A stretch of DNA of 46,688 nucleotides, taken from positions 1-46,688 of the forward strand of contig JBFMDN010000044.1 of NCBI GenBank assembly GCA_040753915.1, given 5' to 3'. The DNA is from JBFMDN01 sp040753915 (GTDB lineage: Bacteria > Desulfobacterota > Desulfomonilia > Desulfomonilales > Desulfomonilaceae). Both the position numbers and the translations under genes were made by a program. Below are positions 7,897 to 17,170 of the stretch, piece after piece. Under the pieces are notes generated by a model. The model was not told where the DNA came from, ran no database searches, and worked only from the letters and a program-made list of their open reading frames with translations. Position 1 is the stretch's first letter; every line of letters begins with the position of its first letter.

Positions 7897-9268
7897 GATA
7901 CCTATTCAAACCTCCCGCCATGGTTGCCAGCTCAATGAGGTTGAGCACTCTCGTTTGGCTGGTCTCAAGCGCACCTACCTGAGCTCTGACTTTCTGAATA
8001 CGGCTGGACATATATTCACTATACGGGACATTCCCCGACTTGTATCCGAGAAATGCCTTTTCTTCGGCCAATTCGGCCAGCTTTACCTCTTCCCGGGCGT
8101 GTGACTCCGACTCACCAGCGGTCGCCAGGGTTCCCCTGATTCTCTGGAAAGCACCATAAAGCTCTTCAGAAGCTCGCTTTCGCCGGATCTCAGCATCTTG
8201 GGCATTGAGCTTTTGTCGTTTGATATCACGTACCCGTCGAAACCCATCCCACAGCGTGTAATCAAAACCGAGGGCGAAGTTAAAGCCCGAAGTTCGGTCC
8301 ACCTGGTTTTGGATGTCCTCGAACAGGATCACCGGCCGAGGCAAGAGCGCTACGTAAGATCCTGTTACATAATTTGATTGGAGCTGCTCCTTCTTGGCCA
8401 AGATTTTCAAGCTCCAGTTATTGCCTTGAATTTCCGGAAACGTCACGGTCTCTCCATTGAAACCGCCGAGTATTTGCCGTACCGCGTCCCGGGTATCCAA
8501 AGGAAGGTAATGGTCGGGGGGGTACCCGATTAGCGTCTTGAGAGTTGCTATTTGCTCATCGCGTTGATTTTTCAGCGTCTTGACGCGGATCTCCATGCCC
8601 TTCAGAGCATTGGTCATTCCTCGCAATTCCAGCTCGTCGATGCTGCCTTGTTCACTGAGGCTCCGCGCATAATTCAATTTGTTTCTTTGCAGAGCCACTA
8701 TCTCCTTTTGCGCTCGCATGCTCTTCTCGATCATGGCTATGGAATAAAACGCCTTGGCAATGGCGCTCGTATTCTCCGCTATCTTGTCGGCATGGGCGGT
8801 CTTTGCGATGTCCACGAGAATCTGACCTGATTTGATCTTCAAGAGGGCCAGGTACGGATTCCAACCCGTCATGAAGAGCTGTACGTTGAATCGGCTGCCC
8901 TCGCCCGTAGTGGTCCGAGCCCGAGTAAAGTAATACCTCGTGAGAAGTTGCAGAGTTGGGAGCACCTCAGAGTGCGCGTCCTTCAGATCTACCGAACGGA
9001 CCTGAATGTTAATTCTGCTCGAGATGAACGCGTCCGAGTGGACCAGAGCGTATCGGACACAGGTGGGAAAATCGAAATAGCCGTACGAGGGTGGCCTCAG
9101 TTCTTTCTCCCCAGGACCAGCAGCAGAAGAGGCTGGCCAGGAAGCGAACACAAAGAGAGCAGCCAGGATCGCCAGGGCAAACGAACGGACTCTCGGTCCG
9201 CACCTTCGGTCCCGACGACAAGTGGGAGCGTGCACGATGCCAGGTCCACGTTGGAGCAAATTTCTCAC
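7877..9268 (-). CDS. TolC-family outer-membrane channel protein
   Basis: A 463-residue protein with a GTG start at 9268, a basic N-terminus and a signal peptide (SFALAILAALFVFASWPASSAAG). Two long helical segments repeat the TolC pattern: residues about 160-240 (Ala/Gln/Leu-rich coiled coil with LRGMTNALKGMEIRVK) and about 360-445 (EEVKLAELAEEKAFLGYKSG). It should form the trimeric outer-membrane duct for a tripartite export system. It overlaps the downstream HlyD-like gene. The 256-bp gap upstream holds no gene. No terminator is visible between these genes. Confidence 0.87.
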   Translation of the reverse strand: MRNLLQRGPGIVHAPTCRRDRRCGPRVRSFALAILAALFVFASWPASSAAGPGEKELRPPSYGYFDFPTCVRYALVHSDAFISSRINIQVRSVDLKDAHSEVLPTLQLLTRYYFTRARTTTGEGSRFNVQLFMTGWNPYLALLKIKSGQILVDIAKTAHADKIAENTSAIAKAFYSIAMIEKSMRAQKEIVALQRNKLNYARSLSEQGSIDELELRGMTNALKGMEIRVKTLKNQRDEQIATLKTLIGYPPDHYLPLDTRDAVRQILGGFNGETVTFPEIQGNNWSLKILAKKEQLQSNYVTGSYVALLPRPVILFEDIQNQVDRTSGFNFALGFDYTLWDGFRRVRDIKRQKLNAQDAEIRRKRASEELYGAFQRIRGTLATAGESESHAREEVKLAELAEEKAFLGYKSGNVPYSEYMSSRIQKVRAQVGALETSQTRVLNLIELATMAGGLNRYHAGIRF

Positions 9269-9524
9269 TAGGTTTCCATACCCTCAAGCCCCCCAATGAA
9301 ATGATTTCGAGGGACTCATCACAACCAACTAACAGCGTTATGCAAAAAGAGGCTACAAAACTTGCAGCCACGCCACCGCGCCAAGTATAGCGAATCGCCT
9401 GGCAAATGTCAACGACGTTCTGGAAACGGTCTCTTGCCATATGTCCATACATTGCAAGAGGTTGTACCTCTACGTGTCTTGATGAAGATCGCGCATCGAG
9501 TACTCTCGGCGACAGACCCCTCCC

Positions 9525-10619
9525 TCAAGCCAATGTGCAGGGACGATCCGAAGCACCCCCTGCGGGGAACGTGCCGTCAACTCCTTTCCTGATGAGAGAC
9601 TCCACTGCCTCGGCCACGTGACGATTACCAAAGAATTCTCCTGTTCGGACAACGCCCCGGAATTGATCTATACGGGATTCAAAATCTCTCAGCATCTGAA
9701 CCGACGGGACTACAGCCACGGAATAGTCACCGTACCCGAGGGATCGTACAAAGTATGCATTGAGGAACTGTTCGTATGCATTAGCGATAGGGAATGTCAA
9801 CAGTGGCTTATGCAAGTAGAGCGCTTCCGACAACACATTGTGACCGCCATTGGTAATCGCATACCGGCACGAGGCTAGATCTGCCAGGAATCCGGATCGA
9901 GACGGAGCTTTGAAGATGAGGTTCTTCCTTTCCGGTTTTTTCCCATGACCATAGATGATAAATCGACTTTCCAGGCTCTCGAGAACCGGTAACAGGCGAT
10001 GAAAGGTTGGAGAGGTCTGATAGACCAGCACGTGGTCTCCTTGCGAAGCACGGAGCTCAGTCACGTCGCGTCCAATAATTGGCGGAAGAACACGCGTCGT
10101 AAGCGGGTTTTTCGGCGGAACATCATAGAAGGAAACGATGAGGAACAGGGACGCCGAGCTATAAAGCCGACTGATGGCCATCGAAGTCAGAAACCTGCTT
10201 ATCCTCTGATCCGCGGGAGGCCGGTACGCGCAATGCGTTATTACATGCTGGTGATCCAGGCTCACGCACGGCCGGCCCTGCTTCCGAGCTGCAAGCGGGG
10301 TAAAGTACTCGTAGTCCGAGACGATAAGGTCCGGATCGTAGCCCCTTATGATTTCTGCAACCCGACTCACGACCGGGCGAGAGCCCGCGAATACTTTCGC
10401 CGCATGAGCTACGGTGGCAGGAAGATCTACCCTGTTGTTTCTATAGAGAGTGGATGCCATGGGAACTTCTTCTACCGGGTAGCCCAGATTTCGCACATCA
10501 CGGACCGCACCTCCCCCCACAAAGAGGAACTCGTGATGGGGCAGCTCGGCCGCGACGTTCAGAGCCCGAGCCACATGACCTCGAGCATCTCCCATGACCC
10601 CGTACAGTATACGCGCCAT
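9525..10619 (-). CDS. GT28/GT1-like glycosyltransferase
   Basis: A 364-residue GT-B protein. The N-terminus ILYGVMGDARGHVARAL is the glycine-rich acceptor-side loop seen in UDP-glycosyltransferase-like proteins. The C-terminal domain has the nucleotide-sugar motif ITNGGHNVLSEALYLHKPLL typical of the MurG/GT28 and YjiC-like families. DLIVSDYEYFTPLAARKQ is a second conserved stretch. The enzyme probably glycosylates a lipid or polyketide-like acceptor on the cytoplasmic face. It has the same direction as the downstream TolC-HlyD-GT2 set, 256 bp away, so it may belong to the same pathway. The ATG at 10619 has only a loosely spaced purine stretch before it. Confidence 0.78.
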   Translation of the reverse strand: MARILYGVMGDARGHVARALNVAAELPHHEFLFVGGGAVRDVRNLGYPVEEVPMASTLYRNNRVDLPATVAHAAKVFAGSRPVVSRVAEIIRGYDPDLIVSDYEYFTPLAARKQGRPCVSLDHQHVITHCAYRPPADQRISRFLTSMAISRLYSSASLFLIVSFYDVPPKNPLTTRVLPPIIGRDVTELRASQGDHVLVYQTSPTFHRLLPVLESLESRFIIYGHGKKPERKNLIFKAPSRSGFLADLASCRYAITNGGHNVLSEALYLHKPLLTFPIANAYEQFLNAYFVRSLGYGDYSVAVVPSVQMLRDFESRIDQFRGVVRTGEFFGNRHVAEAVESLIRKGVDGTFPAGGASDRPCTLA

Positions 10620-10682
10620 ATCTTGTCCACACCCCTGTCTGGCAGGACAGGGGCCCTCACGTACTCCCCGCCGGCACCCGGC

Positions 10683-11108
10683 TCATTTCACCCTGGACCA
10701 GAGCTGATCAATGCCTCCCTTGATCGGGGAGCGGGTCACCATATAGTCCCCCCGGACACCGTAGACGAAAAAGCCCACGTTAGAGCCTGACGGCAAGCGG
10801 ATTACCATTGTGTGATTTTCGATGTTCCACAGCCCGTCAGTGCCTGCGGGATGATTTCGATCGAAAAGCCTGCACGTCCCGTCCTTGCGCAACGTCATAA
10901 TAATCCGAACTGCATCCTCTTTCTTCTGAGCGGGCTTTTCTCCCAGAGGATTATCGTCCGGCAAGAGCTCCCAGGTTCCAACGACACTCTCGGCTGCTAT
11001 GGAAGGCTGATAAATCTGTTCGGGAGATATCCCTCCCGCTGCAGAGGCCGCACCAACGAGACCAAGAAGAAACAAGATTATCAGAGCCGCACTGGCACAT
11101 TTTCTCAT
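10683..11108 (-). CDS. Small secreted protein, lipocalin-like
   Basis: A 141-residue protein with a clear signal peptide (MRKCASAALIILFLLGLVGAASAAG). The mature part has a GTWELLPDD start, then beta-rich stretches IIMTLRKDGTCRLFD and GLWNIENHTMVIRLP. This resembles small lipocalin-like or copper-resistance-like beta barrels, but I cannot name a family with certainty. The in-frame upstream region to 11210 is unlikely to be translated because the signal peptide begins at 11108. It is the first gene of the minus-strand group ending with the GT2 gene. Its role is unknown. Confidence 0.72.
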   Translation of the reverse strand: MRKCASAALIILFLLGLVGAASAAGGISPEQIYQPSIAAESVVGTWELLPDDNPLGEKPAQKKEDAVRIIMTLRKDGTCRLFDRNHPAGTDGLWNIENHTMVIRLPSGSNVGFFVYGVRGDYMVTRSPIKGGIDQLWSRVK

Positions 11109-11562
11109 GAGAAATCCAGGATGGTACCTTTCTTTGCGAACATATTCCTGGCGAGAGCCCGCCTCGTGAAAGTTTCCGAATCGACTAGGGCGTGACGTCA
11201 GTCTCTCCATGAGCGTTCCCCTCGCATACGTCGCTCAGGTGTCCGCTCTTTCCGCCTTCCGGGGCAGCCACTGCCGAATTCTATGGTGAATCGCGCCTGT
11301 CACGCAAGTCAAGGGAAATTGGGGGCCTGTTGCTCTTTTTCGTGATTTATCCTGTGTATTATTAAATACTTCTGATTTTCTCTTGATCAGCAGACTGGTG
11401 ACAATACTATAACCTTTCAACATCACATTTTTTACTTGACACGGTTTCGCGGGCATGTTACCTCCCCGCTCCAGGAAAAGAACGGGGAGGATGACTTAAA
11501 GCACTTCCTGAACTTACACACCTATGCGATGTTTAGAGATGACCGAATGTAAGGAGGGTATA
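11109..11562. other. Divergent intergenic region
   Basis: 454 bp between oppositely directed secreted-protein genes. The right half is A/T-rich. On the plus strand TTGACA occurs at 11436-11441, but the matching -10 (TTACCT at 11458) is poor. A perfect 8-bp stem CCTCCCCG/CGGGGAGG (11461-11468 and 11483-11490) lies between that box and the next gene and could sit in its 5' leader. I see no gene here. Confidence 0.45.
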
Positions 11563-12018
11563 ATGGTCAAGAGAGTCTTAAGTATTGTGCTCTGCACCCT
11601 TATCGTTGCTGCGTCGTCCTTGGCCCTAGCTGGTGGCGCTGCATACGGACCCCCGCCGGGACCCGCACCCTGTCCTCCCGCCGTTGCCGGAGGAAATCCG
11701 TGCGCGTACTGGGGAGACGCTCCCTTCCCCGGGATGTGCGGTGGAGTTGTTGCTCTGCCGTTTCTCGTGGTGGGAAGCCTCCTGGGCGGCAACACCGTCG
11801 GACCCTACGGTCCGGTTCCGGGTCCGGGGTATGCTTGCGCTCCTCCGCCCGTTTCAAAAACGGTTTGCGGTCCTGTCAACCCACCGTGCGGACCCGTGTA
11901 CGGGACGCCCTACGGCGGTTCCTTTGTGTCCAACGGACCTCTCGGTGGATTGCCGTGCTTCGACATGATTTCGGGACTGTTCGGGAGCCTTGCCTACGGA
12001 ACTGGTCTCGGTTTGTGA
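11563..12018 (+). CDS. Small secreted Gly/Pro/Cys-rich protein
   Basis: A 151-residue protein. The ATG at 11563 is chosen because AAGGAGGG lies 6-8 nt before it and a signal peptide follows at once (KRVLSIVLCTLIVAASSLALAGG). The mature part is dominated by Gly, Pro and Tyr, with blocks such as GPPPGPAPCPP and GPYGPVPGPGYAC, a central hydrophobic stretch VVALPFLVVGSLLGG, and seven cysteines. I do not recognise a family. The composition suggests a surface or cell-wall-associated structural protein, perhaps disulfide-linked. It is a single-gene unit closed by a strong terminator at 12101. Confidence 0.78.
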   Translation: MVKRVLSIVLCTLIVAASSLALAGGAAYGPPPGPAPCPPAVAGGNPCAYWGDAPFPGMCGGVVALPFLVVGSLLGGNTVGPYGPVPGPGYACAPPPVSKTVCGPVNPPCGPVYGTPYGGSFVSNGPLGGLPCFDMISGLFGSLAYGTGLGL

Positions 12019-12100
12019 GGCTTTGTCACCCCCTGTTGATTGATAGTACGACAGCGTAACGAAAAAAAAGAAATCTATCTTCTCAATCCTTCCAAATCTC

Positions 12101-12131
12101 GAGGGGACTCTGTCCCCTCTTTTTTTTTTTG
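12101..12131 (+). terminator. Rho-independent terminator
   Basis: A perfect 8-bp stem GAGGGGAC/GTCCCCTC with a 3-nt loop is followed directly by an uninterrupted run of more than ten T. It ends the Gly/Pro-rich secreted protein gene 80 bp upstream and insulates recD2. Confidence 0.92.
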
Positions 12132-12223
12132 TTCTGACCGCGGGTGGAAGTCCCGGCAGGGTGGACCGATTCCGCTCTTTCGCTTATACATGGATTGAAG
12201 TCTGACAGAGGTGCAGCGATTTC

Positions 12224-14386
12224 ATGGCCGGATCAGCGGGCAACACCCGATCGGAACGCCTGGAAGTTCTCGAAGGAGTGCTGGACCGACTGGTTTACAC
12301 AGCCGAGGCGGGGGACTTCGTGGTAGCTCGCCTCGTGGTACGCGGCCGCAGAGAACCCGTGACTATTGTGGGGAGCTTGCCTTCACCTCACGCTGGCGAG
12401 ACCCTGACCCTCCGAGGCCGATGGGAATTCGACAAGAAATTCGGGGAGCAATTCCGTTTCGCCGAGGTGAGCGTTTCCACTCCATCCACAGTGAAGGGAA
12501 TGGAGAAGTACCTTGCCTCGAACCTGGTAAAGGGGATCGGCCCCGAGATGGCGAGCCGCATCGTTGCTGCATTTGGGGAGCGCACTCTCGACGTAATCGA
12601 AAAGCATCCAGAGGAGCTCCTCAAGGTGTCAGGGATTGGACAGGTGCGAGCACACAAGATCTCGGAAGCGTTTCGAGAACAGAAGGACATCCGCGGGGTT
12701 ATGTTGTTCCTTCAGACTCACGGGGTGTCCCCGACCTATGCCTTCAAGATCTTCAGACGGTACGGCAAAGAGGCCGTGGAAGCGGTCTCCAATAACCCCT
12801 ATTGCCTTGCCACGGACATTCGCGGCATTGGATTTCGTTCCGCGGACAGGATCGCTGGAAGCCTGGGAATAGACGCGCGCTCGCCTCTTCGCTGTCAGGC
12901 CGGGGTCCTTCATATACTCGAAGAAGTTCAGGGTGAGGGGCACGTATATCTTCCCCGAGGAAAGCTGGTGGAACGGAGTCGGGAGTTGCTCGGCGCCAGT
13001 GACCAGCTCGTTGAGCGAGCTATCGAGGAGCTCGCCGCGCGACGGGACATTGTGGTCGAGGACGACAGAGTCTATCCGTCGAACATGCATTATAAAGAAA
13101 ACTCCGTTGCCCAGCGACTGCGGGATCTGATGACTGCTCCCCGCCTCTTTCCCCCCATCCGGGTGGACGCGGCCATCAAGTGGATTGAGGGTCGGATCGG
13201 CATAACTCTTTCGACGGGCCAGAAGATCGCCATTGAAAAGGCGACGGAATACAAGGTTCTGATCGTGACGGGCGGGCCGGGAACAGGCAAGACCACTCTT
13301 CTGCGCTCATTGATCGAGATACTGGAAGCGAAGAAGCTGGCAATCGTCCTTGCCGCGCCTACAGGGAGGGCAGCCAAGAGAGTTGCGGAGGCCACAGGCA
13401 GGGAAGCAAAGACGATCCACAGGCTGCTCGAATACGCGCCAGGATCAGGCGGTTTTCAAAGAAATGCATCGAGGCCTCTCGACGCCGATGTTGTCGTGGT
13501 GGACGAAGCCTCAATGGTTGACCTGTCGCTCATGCACAATCTCTTGAGCGCGATTCCCCTCCATGGCACCGTCCTCTTGGTGGGGGACTCAGATCAGCTC
13601 CCCTCTGTCGGACCAGGAGACGTGCTCGCAGATCTGATCCGTTGTGGGAAGATACCGATCGTGCGTCTCGACCGGGTTTTCAGGCAGGCGCAAAACAGCC
13701 TCATTGTGACGAACGCCCATTTGGTGAACTCGGGGAACATGCCTATCGACCCTCCTGAAGGAAACACTGCTTCGGATTTCTACTGGATACAAAAGGAGGA
13801 TCCGGGGGAAATCCTGAGGTTGGTCAAAGAGGTCGTGGCAAGTCGTATTCCCGAGCGGTTCGGGTTCAACCCAATCGAGGAGATTCAAATCCTGAGTCCC
13901 ATGCGAAAAGGCACGCTGGGGACCGAAAATCTCAACCGCGAAGTTCGCCAGCTTCTGAATCCGTCAGGCGCCCCCATCCGAGGCGACAGGTTTCGGGTGG
14001 GCGATCGTGTCATGCAGACCCGCAACAATTATGACAAGGACGTATTCAACGGAGACGTGGGGAAGATCGTGTCATACGATCCGGAGTGGGATGAGGCTGT
14101 GGTCGAGATTGATGGCAGGCCCGTCACGTACCACATCTCGGAGATGGACGAATTGACCCTCGCGTATGCGGTCACTGTTCACAAGGCCCAAGGGAGCGAG
14201 TACAACGCCGTGGTCATTCCCCTGAGCACCCAGCACTACGTCCTGCTCAGACGCAAGCTCCTGTATACAGCCATGACTCGCGGCAAGCAACTCGTGGTCC
14301 TCGTGGGAAGCGCCCGGGCTCTGAAGCTCGCCGTCGACAACGCCACGGAAGAGCCACGGTATTCAGCGCTTGCTGCCAAGGTATGA
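12224..14386 (+). CDS. recD2: RecD-like DNA helicase (RecD2 / RecD-TraA family)
   Basis: A 720-residue SF1B helicase, the normal RecD2 length. The N-terminal half has tandem helix-hairpin-helix motifs (NLVKGIGPEMASRIV and LLKVSGIGQVRAHKI). The helicase core follows with Walker A TGGPGTGKTTLL (about residue 350), Walker B VVVDEASMVD, motif III LVGDSDQLPSVGPGDVL, motif IV LDRVFRQAQNS, and motifs V and VI LAYAVTVHKAQGSEYNAVV and LLYTAMTRGK. RecD2 unwinds DNA 5'-3' and acts in recombination and repair independently of RecBC. The ATG at 12224 has AGAGGTG some 10 nt upstream. It stands alone between a terminator and a 588-bp intergenic region. Confidence 0.95.
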   Translation: MAGSAGNTRSERLEVLEGVLDRLVYTAEAGDFVVARLVVRGRREPVTIVGSLPSPHAGETLTLRGRWEFDKKFGEQFRFAEVSVSTPSTVKGMEKYLASNLVKGIGPEMASRIVAAFGERTLDVIEKHPEELLKVSGIGQVRAHKISEAFREQKDIRGVMLFLQTHGVSPTYAFKIFRRYGKEAVEAVSNNPYCLATDIRGIGFRSADRIAGSLGIDARSPLRCQAGVLHILEEVQGEGHVYLPRGKLVERSRELLGASDQLVERAIEELAARRDIVVEDDRVYPSNMHYKENSVAQRLRDLMTAPRLFPPIRVDAAIKWIEGRIGITLSTGQKIAIEKATEYKVLIVTGGPGTGKTTLLRSLIEILEAKKLAIVLAAPTGRAAKRVAEATGREAKTIHRLLEYAPGSGGFQRNASRPLDADVVVVDEASMVDLSLMHNLLSAIPLHGTVLLVGDSDQLPSVGPGDVLADLIRCGKIPIVRLDRVFRQAQNSLIVTNAHLVNSGNMPIDPPEGNTASDFYWIQKEDPGEILRLVKEVVASRIPERFGFNPIEEIQILSPMRKGTLGTENLNREVRQLLNPSGAPIRGDRFRVGDRVMQTRNNYDKDVFNGDVGKIVSYDPEWDEAVVEIDGRPVTYHISEMDELTLAYAVTVHKAQGSEYNAVVIPLSTQHYVLLRRKLLYTAMTRGKQLVVLVGSARALKLAVDNATEEPRYSALAAKV

Positions 14387-14974
14387 GGTACATGAATTTC
14401 GGCCTATTACTTCAGAGCTGTCTACTATCGAACAGGCGGAGGAGACCACCTTTTTGCTCGCAAGCATGAAATCTCGGCCGCCGACCGAGGGCCGTGCCCG
14501 CTGATTCGGTCATTGACATGTAGTTGTTGTGTATCCGGCGCTCTCGCGTTGTTGCTACGGTTTTCCAGGATGGATTCCTGGCACGGAGCTCGGATAGGCG
14601 CACAGAGCGTTGGCGCCGCACAGCGATTGGTCTCGCGGCTCTCCGTGAAAACTGCGGCCTTGACATTGGCGAATGTCCTGTGCTAATGTAACGTCATTGC
14701 TAGACGAACAGATTCATGAGGGGTTTTAGGTAGTTGACGGGCTGCCATCAACGCGAAGCGTGTACAATCACCTAACACCTTACGCGACACGTGATTTTCA
14801 TCTCGGCCATATCCTTGGCTTTACACGTCAATGTGCTTCGCATGAGATTGCTCCAAGCAATCCCGGGAACCCTCAAGCACACGCTATTTTCTTTGAACGA
14901 GACCGGCTTTCATCCGAGCGGCAGTACACTTTCCACCAGCCGAAGCCGTTCGTACTTCCCGCCCCACATCAGGC
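14387..14974. other. Intergenic region upstream of the polysaccharide locus
   Basis: 588 bp without a convincing gene; short ORFs on both strands lack ribosome sites and recognisable features. It contains the putative promoter at 14660-14689 and probably the leader of the 24-kb locus. No match to an ops/JUMPstart-like element (GGCGGTAG) was seen. Confidence 0.5.
14660..14689 (+). promoter_or_regulatory. Putative promoter with overlapping dyad, for the polysaccharide locus
   Basis: A perfect TTGACA (14660-14665) is followed after 18 nt by TAATGT (14684-14689). The -35 box overlaps a perfect 6-bp dyad GACATT-GGCG-AATGTC (14662-14677), a possible operator. The next gene starts 286 bp downstream. 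The -10 is weak, so the call is tentative. Confidence 0.4.
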
Positions 14975-16075
14975 ATGAAAGTTGGTATGAAACTTCTGCA
15001 CATCATCGCTGATGGCCGGCCTGGCGGCGGAACAACCCTGACGTTGGCACTCATCGAAGATCTGCGGGGGCTCGGTCACGAAGTTTCGTTCGTGTGCCAG
15101 GAGGGTTCCTATGCCGTCGGGGAAGCCAGAAAGCTCGGTATCCAGACACACGGCATCGACTTCTTCCGATCTCGGCTCGACATCGGCGTGGCGATCAAAC
15201 TGAAGCGAATCGTGGAACAGAACCGGCCAGACCTCGTCCACGTCCATGGAGGACGGGCCGGTTACTTCCTGAGCTTGGGCCTTCCTACGCGGAAGTCGCT
15301 AGCGGCCGTGTACACGGTTCACGGTTACCACTTCCCGGCAAAACCCTGGGGTTATCGTCATCTCGGTGCCATGGCTGAACGGAGAATCAGCCGATGGGCT
15401 GACATGACTGTACACGTGAGTCAGTACGACAGAGCACTGGCAAAGCAATGGCGCCTCTTGCCCACCTCCAGCAAGAGTACTGTGGTTCCCAATGGTATCA
15501 GGCCGGAAGACATTGCTGTGCGGCGCCCGGCAGACCCAACGTGCATTGGCTTCTTGGGTCGCCTCTCTTTTCCAAAGGATCCCCTGCTCTTTATAGAGAC
15601 AGTCAGATTGCTCGCTTCGGAGGGATATTCGGCGAAGATTGTAGGGGGCGGCGACATGGAAGGTGACGTGAAGAGGGCTATAGAGAAGTACGACCTCTCC
15701 AATCATGTCAGGCTCCTGGGGTCATTGCCTCGCCGGACAGCTCTCGCTGAAATAGCAGACGCAGCGGTAGCAGTCTTCCCCACCCGATGGGAAGGTCTCC
15801 CTCTGGCACCGCTAGAGCTCATGCACATGGGTATACCGATTGTCGCAGCACACGCAGGTGGGACAACGGAGATTATCGAGCACGGGGTTTCCGGTATTCT
15901 TGTCCGGGATCGAGACCCGGTCCAGTATGCGGACGCAGTACGGAAGATAACGCGAGACCCGGACTATCGTGACAGACTGGTGCGGAATGCCAAGCTCGTA
16001 GTCCGAGACAGATTTACTCAAAAGAGGGTTACCGAACAGTACATACAGGTGTACTCATCCTTGCTTTCCGCCTGA
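14975..16075 (+). CDS. Glycosyltransferase family 4
   Basis: A 366-residue GT-B retaining glycosyltransferase. The N-terminal domain starts KLLHIIADGRPGGGTT with the glycine-rich acceptor loop and has DLVHVHGGRAGYF. The C-terminal domain shows IGFLGRLSFPKDP, the donor motif EGLPLAPLE (E-x7-E type) and VAAHAGGTTEII. It probably adds a sugar to the growing lipid-linked glycan on the cytoplasmic side. It is the first gene of the plus-strand locus. The second ATG at 14987 is an equally good start, since it gives the family's usual N-terminus directly before KLLHII. The next gene begins 43 bp later. Confidence 0.9.
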   Translation: MKVGMKLLHIIADGRPGGGTTLTLALIEDLRGLGHEVSFVCQEGSYAVGEARKLGIQTHGIDFFRSRLDIGVAIKLKRIVEQNRPDLVHVHGGRAGYFLSLGLPTRKSLAAVYTVHGYHFPAKPWGYRHLGAMAERRISRWADMTVHVSQYDRALAKQWRLLPTSSKSTVVPNGIRPEDIAVRRPADPTCIGFLGRLSFPKDPLLFIETVRLLASEGYSAKIVGGGDMEGDVKRAIEKYDLSNHVRLLGSLPRRTALAEIADAAVAVFPTRWEGLPLAPLELMHMGIPIVAAHAGGTTEIIEHGVSGILVRDRDPVQYADAVRKITRDPDYRDRLVRNAKLVVRDRFTQKRVTEQYIQVYSSLLSA

Positions 16076-16118
16076 AGATCGTGATCGCGCCCGTTGAATC
16101 ACGAGCAGGAGTGACTTT

Positions 16119-17063
16119 TTGATTGCGAGCGTAGGTATTCTCATGGCCACGTACAATGGAGAGCCCTTTCTCCGTGACCAGATCGGCTCACTCCTGAAGC
16201 AGACCTATGGCGAGTGGAAGCTCTTCGTGCGAGACGACGGCTCCCAGGACGGCACTACAGACATCGTGGAGGAGTATGCCCGGACTTATCCTGAAAGGAT
16301 CGAGGTCATCCCGAATACCGAGGGGAGATTGGGAGCCGGCCGGAATTTTTCGCGTCTATTGGAAGCTGCTGACGCAAAATATTTCATGTTTTGCGACCAG
16401 GACGATGTTTGGCTTCCACGCAAGATCGAGAGTACCTTCCAATGCATGCGCAAGCTGGAGGCTTCCTCCGGAGAGGACGTACCCCTCTTGGTCTACACGG
16501 ATCTCAAGGCGGTGGACCGTGATCTTCGAGTGCTCGACGACTCCTACTGGCATTTCGGGTACCACAACCCCGATTATGGGAAGCGTCTCAATCGGTTGCT
16601 TGTCCAGAACATGGTGGCCGGCTGCACCATCATGATGAACAAACCGTTACGGGACCTTGTGACTCCCATACCCGACAGCGTGGCCCAATATGACTGGTGG
16701 ACTGCGCTCGTTGCGGTCTGTCTCGGCAGAATCGACTACGTTCGGGAGCCTACTATTTTGTACAGGCTCCATGGTGGTAACACCATCGGTGCCATTCCAT
16801 GGGGAATCAAGTACGTCCTCGGCAAGCTCCTGAATTTTTTTGAAAGGGAGAGCCTCCTGCGGTCGCTGCAGGCCAGTCAGGAGCAGGCAGCCGCCTTATT
16901 GGCCCGTTACGGTCCCGGACTTCGACCTGCAGAAAGAGAAATTCTTGAAGCATATGCGAGCATCGGCCAACAGGGGTTCCTTGGCCGCAGGTTGAGGCTC
17001 CTTCGGTACGGCTTCTTCAAAACCGGCTGGGTAAGAAATGCAGGGCTGCTGGCTCGGTTGTAG
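16119..17063 (+). CDS. Glycosyltransferase family 2 (rhamnosyltransferase-like)
   Basis: A 314-residue GT-A enzyme. It begins VGILMATYNGEPFLRDQI, then RDDGSQDGT (nucleotide binding) and MFCDQDDVWLPRKI (metal-binding DxD), followed by YDWWTALVA and a C-terminal helical tail. The pattern CDQDDVW with LVYTDLKAVD is typical of O-antigen and capsule GT2 enzymes, many of which transfer rhamnose. The start is a TTG at 16119; AGGAG lies 7 nt upstream and no ATG fits. It lies between the first GT and the ABC exporter. Confidence 0.9.
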   Translation: MIASVGILMATYNGEPFLRDQIGSLLKQTYGEWKLFVRDDGSQDGTTDIVEEYARTYPERIEVIPNTEGRLGAGRNFSRLLEAADAKYFMFCDQDDVWLPRKIESTFQCMRKLEASSGEDVPLLVYTDLKAVDRDLRVLDDSYWHFGYHNPDYGKRLNRLLVQNMVAGCTIMMNKPLRDLVTPIPDSVAQYDWWTALVAVCLGRIDYVREPTILYRLHGGNTIGAIPWGIKYVLGKLLNFFERESLLRSLQASQEQAAALLARYGPGLRPAEREILEAYASIGQQGFLGRRLRLLRYGFFKTGWVRNAGLLARL

Positions 17064-17170
17064 GATTCTCTGAGTGACAAGCACTCGGATCCCTGAATTT
17101 GGGGAGACGGTGTCACACATCCATTTGCCTCTACCAGGCGAGCCTGGGTGCCAAGATGGAGTGAATCTCT

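Noticed and set aside
14412..14666. An 84-codon minus-strand frame in the intergenic region
   Set aside because: It is Arg-rich and without ribosome site or homology; it also overlaps the promoter-like site.
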